Origin: an uncultured Clostridia bacterium
Lineage (GTDB): Bacteria > Bacillota > Clostridia > Christensenellales > UBA1242
Direction: 5' to 3'
Assembly (NCBI GenBank): GCA_947630075.1
Contig: CANRGF010000026.1
Span: forward strand, 1-9,685
Length of the DNA stretch: 9,685 bases
The notes beneath the pieces are model-generated. The model was not told the DNA's origin. It saw only the letters and a list, made by a program, of their open reading frames with translations, and did not search any database. The position numbers and the translations under genes are program-made. Shown piece by piece: positions 5,503-9,685 of the stretch (position 1 is the stretch's first letter; every line of letters begins with the position of its first letter).

Positions 5503-7434
5503 ATGGAAAAATGCAAATGGTGTTTCCCATCCAACAGCGGGGGAGACGAGCAAGGCTTAAATAATTCTCTGATAGAAACCTTCAATGATTTGCCTATAAA
5601 ATCATTGGCGCGCGAAACTGTTCAAAATTCGCTTGACGCGGCATTGGACGGTAAAATGGCAATCGTCGAGTTCAAGTCATTTTTCCTCGACAGGGGAAAT
5701 TTCCCCGATGGAGAACAATTAGTCGAGGTTTTGGGGAAATGCAACGATTTTGCCGTTAGCTTAAACAACAGTAAAGCGCAGGCGTTTTTTGCGAATGCTT
5801 TGCGCACGATGAATTTAGAGAAGATCCCCTTTTTGCGGATCAGCGACTTCAATACCCGTGGGTTGAAAGGCTCAAACCAAGAACGCGGTACGGATTGGAG
5901 CAATTTGGTGCGCTCGACGGGTTCCTCGAACAAACAAGGAGAAGCGGGCGGCTCTTTCGGCATCGGGAAGGGCGCACCATTTGCTTGTTCTGCAATCAGA
6001 ACTGTATTTTATAGTACTCTTGATTGCGATGGATTAAAGGCAAGCCAGGGCGTTTCGCGGCTTACATCTTTTGTGCGCGGGAAATTCGACGACGGCTCCG
6101 AGGATATAGCGCAGGGCGTTGGATATTGGGGAAGGCAAGAAGCCCATAAAATTTTGCCCTATGCGGAAATGATCCCCCTGGACAACTCTTTCCATCGGGA
6201 ATCGTCGGGGACGGATATTTATATCGCGGGACTCAGAGAAGAAATATATGACGGCATAGAAGAACTGCAAAGCACAATCATAAACGAAGTGCTGGACGGT
6301 TTTATGATGGCAATTTGGCAAGGGAACCTTGAAGTTCGTGTCAATTCTTTTGTCATAAACAAAAACACATTGCCCGCTGTCATCGAGCGGTTTGGCGCGT
6401 GTATTCCGCCCGCTACCGTAATGCTTTATAACCTATTGTCTTCGCCGCAATTGCAATGGGAGGACATCCCGATAAAAATCTCAAATATTCCGATTGGCTC
6501 TGTGAAACTTGCCGTCGCGCTTCGGCACGACGGGAATAACAAGATCACAATGGTACGCAGCACGGGCATGAAGATCTTTGACAAAGCGGGATTGTGTCCG
6601 ACGATGCGTTTTATCGGAATTGCTTTGATCGAAGGGCGGCAGCTGAACGAACGGCTGATAAAATTGGAAAACCCTTCGCATAACAAGTGGGAGCCGAATC
6701 GCCATGATCCGCAAACTTCAAAGAAATTATTAAATACGATTTATGAGCAAATCAAGGAGAAGCTCAACGAACACGCGGAAAAAGCATTCAGCACAAGTGT
6801 CGATATTGAAGGCGCCGGCGAATTTCTTCCCGACGAACCAAACGCAGAGGGTAAATCGGAGCATCCTGCCGATAAAGCGGAAGTCACGAATAAAATTGTT
6901 TCGATTGAGCGAAAGATCCACACGAAAGTTGATTCTGTCGCTTTCCTCTCCACTTTGGAGTTCGGAGATGAGCTGAGAGAAACGGTGGAAGGCGCGGGTT
7001 CTGCTATTCAAGGAACGGACGAAGAGGGATTTTTACATCATGGCGGAGCGGCGCGCGGCGAGGGCGAGCGTGAGCCGGATGAAATCAGTTTTGTAGACGA
7101 CGGGAGACCCAACGGGAAACAAATTGCTTTGGTCAAGGCAAAACACATGAGAGTCTTTTGCAAGGATAAAGACAATCATATTTATCGCTTATTGTTTCTG
7201 CCGTCGGAGAGTGCGAAAAAAAGTTATATCGTCATTAACAAAATTGCCGAGTTGACCGAAAAAGACGCGGTAAAGATCTTGAAGGTTATCCACCCGGATT
7301 ATCCTCTGACGGTTAGCGGAAACAGAATTGGATTTTTTGAACTTGACGAGGACAAAATGATCTCTCTCGATTTTCAAATTGATGAGCAGGATTACTGTTC
7401 AATGGAGGTTAAGGTATATGCATATAAAGGCTAA
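5503..7434 (+). CDS. GHKL (gyrase/Hsp90/MutL-type) ATPase
   Basis: This is a 643-residue protein with the ATP-binding motifs of the GHKL fold near the N-terminus. They are the N-box ARETVQNSLDA (Glu38, Asn42, Asp45), the D-x-x-x-x-G-like ISDFNTRGLKG (Asp115, Gly120), and the glycine-rich lid GGSFGIGKGAPF (residues 149-160). A transducer-like domain follows to about residue 430. Residues about 440-530 are polar, acidic and glycine-rich, probably a flexible linker, before a compact C-terminal domain (about 540-643). There is no kinase phosphoacceptor domain, so a histidine kinase is unlikely. A nucleotide-gated conformational machine is the likely role, as in MutL, MORC or Hsp90 relatives. The start has GGAG eight bases upstream. 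Its stop overlaps the next gene by 17 bp. Confidence 0.88.
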   Translation: MEKCKWCFPSNSGGDEQGLNNSLIETFNDLPIKSLARETVQNSLDAALDGKMAIVEFKSFFLDRGNFPDGEQLVEVLGKCNDFAVSLNNSKAQAFFANALRTMNLEKIPFLRISDFNTRGLKGSNQERGTDWSNLVRSTGSSNKQGEAGGSFGIGKGAPFACSAIRTVFYSTLDCDGLKASQGVSRLTSFVRGKFDDGSEDIAQGVGYWGRQEAHKILPYAEMIPLDNSFHRESSGTDIYIAGLREEIYDGIEELQSTIINEVLDGFMMAIWQGNLEVRVNSFVINKNTLPAVIERFGACIPPATVMLYNLLSSPQLQWEDIPIKISNIPIGSVKLAVALRHDGNNKITMVRSTGMKIFDKAGLCPTMRFIGIALIEGRQLNERLIKLENPSHNKWEPNRHDPQTSKKLLNTIYEQIKEKLNEHAEKAFSTSVDIEGAGEFLPDEPNAEGKSEHPADKAEVTNKIVSIERKIHTKVDSVAFLSTLEFGDELRETVEGAGSAIQGTDEEGFLHHGGAARGEGEREPDEISFVDDGRPNGKQIALVKAKHMRVFCKDKDNHIYRLLFLPSESAKKSYIVINKIAELTEKDAVKILKVIHPDYPLTVSGNRIGFFELDEDKMISLDFQIDEQDYCSMEVKVYAYKG

Positions 7435-8302
7435 ATTATATCCTTATCCCGTATTGACATCTTTTAACAACGACTATTTGGACAGTTCTTTCGACATATC
7501 CGTCGAGGACGAGAAAAGCGAGAAGGAAATCACGCTTAAATTTTCCCCCGAACTGAAAAATGAGGGCTTAAAGGCATTGATCGATTCGGGCGAAGCACTG
7601 TTCGTGGTTCATATAGAATGTTCTTATACGAGCTTTCGCCGTATCGTAAAAGTTCCTATTGGCGGAGCGTCTATTTCGATCTCTGCAAATCAAATTGCAG
7701 AACTGCTCAATATATGTCCCTTCATTGTAGCGGCAGGCGACTTATTTGGCTACTCGAATAAAAATTTTAATCCCGAATACGATGGTGCAACATTCGATTT
7801 GGAGAAAGGGAGCATCATGGCGATTGGGATAGAGAAAGCCTATCGTATCGAAAAAGAGGATGATGAAGTAGCGAATATCCCGTCGATTTTCTCCGTGACG
7901 GAGATCATAGACAAACAACAGACGGATATTATTATTGACTACACGGGAGATAAAATCGGTATCCGTTTGCCTTCGGATGTCTATCGGAAATTTGTCACCC
8001 AAAACAGTAATAATCCCAACGCACAGCCCGTGCTTCATGCCATGCTTATCATTCCCGCTTTGATCAAGTGCTTGGAAGACGTAAAGCATTCGGGCGCAGA
8101 TTACTATCAATACGAAGAGCGCAGATGGTTCAGATCCATTCAAAAGGCGGCGAAAAAGATAAATTTGGAAGTCAACGAAAGCACGATTTCGTCAATTGAT
8201 ACTTTTGAATTGGCGGAAAAACTGATGCATAATACGACGAGCAACGGCATTAAAAATTTGAGTAAAGTCGCGGTAGAAGGAGGAATCGGCGGTGAAAATT
8301 GA
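7418..8302 (+). CDS. Conserved-looking 294-aa partner protein, function unknown
   Basis: No known domain is recognised. The first ~110 residues alternate short strands (ALFVVHIECSYTSFRRIVKV) and look like a beta-sandwich or beta-rich binding domain. Residues about 91-125 carry NICPFIVAAGDLFGYSNKNF, residues 202-222 form a hydrophobic helix (VLHAMLIIPALIKCLEDVK), and the C-terminus is helical and charged. The start at 7418 (MHIKAKLYPY) is chosen because GGAGG lies nine bases upstream; longer in-frame starts lie deeper inside the ATPase gene without such a site. It overlaps the ATPase gene by 17 bp and the next gene by 11 bp, so it is probably translationally coupled and may bind one or both products. 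A substrate- or sensor-binding role is only a guess. Confidence 0.8.
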   Translation: MHIKAKLYPYPVLTSFNNDYLDSSFDISVEDEKSEKEITLKFSPELKNEGLKALIDSGEALFVVHIECSYTSFRRIVKVPIGGASISISANQIAELLNICPFIVAAGDLFGYSNKNFNPEYDGATFDLEKGSIMAIGIEKAYRIEKEDDEVANIPSIFSVTEIIDKQQTDIIIDYTGDKIGIRLPSDVYRKFVTQNSNNPNAQPVLHAMLIIPALIKCLEDVKHSGADYYQYEERRWFRSIQKAAKKINLEVNESTISSIDTFELAEKLMHNTTSNGIKNLSKVAVEGGIGGEN

Positions 8303-9068
8303 TATACTTTCCGATGAAAGAATCGACACATTGGCAACAAAAGAAAATCAGAAAACAATCGAAGCGCTCATTCAAACTTCCCCGAATAATGAGTGGCTGA
8401 AAGACATTTTTCGTGACGAGCATCCGTTTTCTTCGTCCAAAATCGAGATGAATGATTTTGAGATGGATATGTCTGCTCCCAACCCCGAAGATACCGACTG
8501 TGAAAACGCCAAAAGACTTTATGAAGCGTTGAAACATATTCCCGAAAGCACCGCCTGCGATGTTCGTCTTTGGGAGGGCTTAACGTTCGGGAAGTTCTAT
8601 GATTATATGAAATATCGCTATAATCCCGCCAATCAAAAAAACTATTTTAGAGCGAGATGGCTTTTCCCCGGCGAAGGAAAAAAGCGCGACTTGTTCCGTC
8701 AAGGCTTATCAATGTTGTGGTGGTATGCTTATCTTACTTATGACGAAACCCAGGCGAACCCGTATGAACTAACCGAATTTTGCTTTAAGCACAAAGATTT
8801 TTTAATAAGCATTTATATGCGTTCCTACTCTGGATCCAAGAATGTGCGGCTTGGACTCATACAAGCATTGAGAGATTTTGAACGCGACGGTGGTAGTATA
8901 GAAAAAAAAGAGGTCTATAATGGCGTTGTCAAGTACATCTCGTTTTTGGGCGGTGCTTATCTGATAGACCTCTACACCCGAGAAGAAATCTATGAAAAAG
9001 CCTATAACGAACTAAACCGAATTAGTGCAGAATTAGCACCCAATTCGACGAAAAGATTTACGCTGTGA
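8292..9068 (+). CDS. DUF6339-like protein
   Basis: This 258-residue protein resembles, from memory, the DUF6339 family of unknown function. The traits are an N-terminal DFEMDMSAPNPEDTDCENAK block, then LWEGLTFGKFYDYMKYR (residues 93-109), then an aromatic and basic stretch (residues 120-150) with ARWLFPGEGKKRDLFRQGLS followed by LWWYAYLTYD. The conserved Trp, Arg and Tyr residues suggest a folded enzyme or binding pocket, but no catalytic motif is evident. It starts with GTG at 8292, with AAGGAGG (8277-8283) at an ideal eight bases, inside the end of the preceding gene. It sits as the last large gene of the GHKL operon, so it probably acts with the ATPase. The family assignment is moderately sure; the function is not known. 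Confidence 0.8.
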   Translation: MKIDILSDERIDTLATKENQKTIEALIQTSPNNEWLKDIFRDEHPFSSSKIEMNDFEMDMSAPNPEDTDCENAKRLYEALKHIPESTACDVRLWEGLTFGKFYDYMKYRYNPANQKNYFRARWLFPGEGKKRDLFRQGLSMLWWYAYLTYDETQANPYELTEFCFKHKDFLISIYMRSYSGSKNVRLGLIQALRDFERDGGSIEKKEVYNGVVKYISFLGGAYLIDLYTREEIYEKAYNELNRISAELAPNSTKRFTL

Positions 9069-9099
9069 CGGCAAAATTATATCAAAAAAGGAGCGAATG

Positions 9100-9348
9100 A
9101 TGAATTGTTATAATTCTTGGTTTTACAACCCCGCAGTCTTTAATCAGCAGGCTTATGAAGAATATCTTGCCGAGCAACGCAGACAAGTCTACGAGCAAGA
9201 GCAGTATATGGAGGTCATCAAAGTCAGCAAGGCATTCGACGACCTCTTGACCGACCTTCCCAAAGTGGATGCGGCGCATCAATGTCAGTTACGGAATGCT
9301 TGCATTGCTGTTTTAGTCAAACATGGCATTATGCAAAATTTATATTGA
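9100..9348 (+). CDS. Small 82-aa Tyr/Gln-rich protein of unknown function
   Basis: The product begins MNCYNSWFYNPAVFNQQAY, an aromatic and Asn/Gln-rich N-terminus, followed by a charged helix (EEYLAEQRRQVYEQEQ) and a helical C-terminal half with two cysteines (CQLRNACIAVLVKHGIMQ). Small proteins with such NPxxFNQQ-like starts occur on clostridial prophages and conjugative elements, but I cannot assign a family. AAGGAG (9088-9093) lies six bases before the second of two adjacent ATGs, so 9100 is preferred over 9097. It follows the DUF6339-like gene by about 31 bp and precedes a terminator, so it is the last gene of the operon. It may belong to the host element rather than to the ATPase system. 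Confidence 0.7.
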   Translation: MNCYNSWFYNPAVFNQQAYEEYLAEQRRQVYEQEQYMEVIKVSKAFDDLLTDLPKVDAAHQCQLRNACIAVLVKHGIMQNLY

Positions 9349-9355
9349 ATCTTGG

Positions 9356-9380
9356 AAGGCGGGTGATCCCCGCCTTTCTT
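9356..9380 (+). terminator. Intrinsic terminator of the GHKL operon
   Basis: AAGGCGGG (9356-9363) and CCCGCCTT (9369-9376) form a perfect 8-bp G+C-rich stem with a five-base loop, followed by TTTCTT. It lies eight bases after the stop of the last operon gene and ends the cargo transcription unit. Confidence 0.85.
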
Positions 9381-9423
9381 CGGCAAAAAGACAAAAAATA
9401 TATAAACATTCGTTCGTTTTCTG

Positions 9424-9452
9424 TTGACAAGCAGGCGCGGGTGTGATATAAT
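9424..9452 (+). promoter_or_regulatory. Consensus sigma-70-type promoter of a structured transcript
   Basis: TTGACA (9424-9429), exactly 17 bases, then TATAAT (9447-9452): both hexamers match the consensus. The expected start near 9459 coincides with the first base of a nested stem-loop. No convincing coding sequence follows in the window. Confidence 0.88.
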
Positions 9453-9458
9453 AAGCGT

Positions 9459-9646
9459 ATCGGGAAGTCGCGGAATAGAGCGGCTTAATATCCGATGAAC
9501 CGCGTTTTGCGGTGTTTTTCCTGTTGCCAAGCATGGCGGCGGGAGTGTTTTCCGATGGGCTGTTGCCTATCGGTAAGCTGAGCTTTGCGTTTTTTGAACG
9601 GCTTGGAAAAGGACAGGGAAAGTGTTTGCTTTCGGAGCGAATACTT
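9459..9646 (+). ncRNA. Putative structured RNA or leader of consecutive stem-loops
   Basis: Starting at the predicted transcription start, the strand folds into consecutive helices. An outer stem ATCGG/CCGAT (9459-9463 with 9492-9496) encloses AAGTCGC/GCGGCTT (9465-9471 with 9480-9486). ACCGC/GCGGT follows (9499-9503 with 9509-9513) and is trailed by five T. Next come CCTGTTGCCA/TGGCGGCGGG (9520-9529 with 9534-9543), CCGATGGGC/GCCTATCGG (9552-9560 with 9565-9573), and AAGTGTTTGCT/AGCGAATACTT (9620-9630 with 9636-9646) around a TTCGG loop. Several pairs are G-U-compatible, which favours RNA over plain DNA palindromes. No known RNA family is recognised. It could be a standalone RNA, an attenuated leader of a gene beyond the right edge, or a mobilisation-origin region of the host element. 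Confidence 0.5.
9499..9519 (+). terminator. Possible attenuator within the structured leader
   Basis: A short ACCGC/GCGGT stem with a GTTTT loop is followed by G and TTTTT (9515-9519), about 60 bases after the predicted start. The stem is only five pairs, so termination would be partial. If used, it would release a transcript of about 60 nt made of the first nested hairpin. Confidence 0.4.
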
Positions 9647-9685
9647 GGCGGAAGCATAGCCTTTTTCGTTCGGGAACGCGCGGCG

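Noticed and set aside
9340..9657. A 105-residue minus-strand open frame over the structured region
   Set aside because: It crosses the terminator and the consensus promoter in antisense, has no start signals, and its composition is not protein-like.
9533..9685. Open frame starting MAAGVFSDGLLPIGK on the plus strand, running off the right edge
   Set aside because: It has no ribosome binding site, starts inside a 10-bp stem, and runs through several hairpins. Low support, though a gene continuing past the edge cannot be excluded.
1..9685. CRISPR array, tRNA or rRNA genes, or complete insertion sequence
   Set aside because: I saw no regularly spaced repeats, cloverleaf with a CCA end, rRNA-like stretch, or transposase gene on reading both strands.

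Overview
The window looks like the accessory (cargo) part of an integrative mobile element in a member of the Bacillota, most likely the Clostridia. The evidence is the moderate G+C, the A/G-rich Shine-Dalgarno sites, good TTGACA/TATAAT promoters, and a clostridial-style large serine recombinase at the left edge. I cannot name the species or the element.

Left part (1-1800, minus strand). The N-terminal 87 residues of a serine recombinase run off the left edge. Upstream of it lie a DUF1016/YhcG-type PD-(D/E)XK nuclease and an XRE-family repressor, 18 bp apart and almost certainly one operon. The recombinase has its own promoter with a perfect 11-bp inverted repeat containing TGTCATATAT.

Middle (1800-5160, plus strand). 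A divergent promoter region drives an unannotated 31-residue acidic peptide and then a 1021-residue protein. The large protein joins an RNA polymerase alpha-CTD-like helix-hairpin-helix to a sigma-70 region 4-like helix-turn-helix, followed by a long region that looks like repeated winged helices. The TGTCATA element recurs at fixed distance from TATAAT in three promoters here (recombinase, XRE gene, small ORF), which suggests a shared regulator.

Right-middle (5208-9350, plus strand). A strong promoter with an operator-like inverted repeat in its spacer drives a tight operon. In order it encodes a 73-aa helical protein, a 643-aa GHKL-type ATPase, a 294-aa unrecognised beta-rich protein, a 258-aa DUF6339-like protein, and an 83-aa small protein. 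An intrinsic terminator closes it. Gene gaps are +13, -17, -11 and +31 bp, so the products are probably made in fixed proportion and may form a complex. This is the best candidate for a poorly described, possibly anti-phage, system.

Right end (9380-9685). A consensus promoter (TTGACA, 17 bp, TATAAT) leads into about 190 bp of consecutive stem-loops with many G-U-compatible pairs, including one followed by a T run. No convincing protein is encoded. This looks like a structured RNA or leader, or a mobilisation region, belonging to the host element that resumes to the right.
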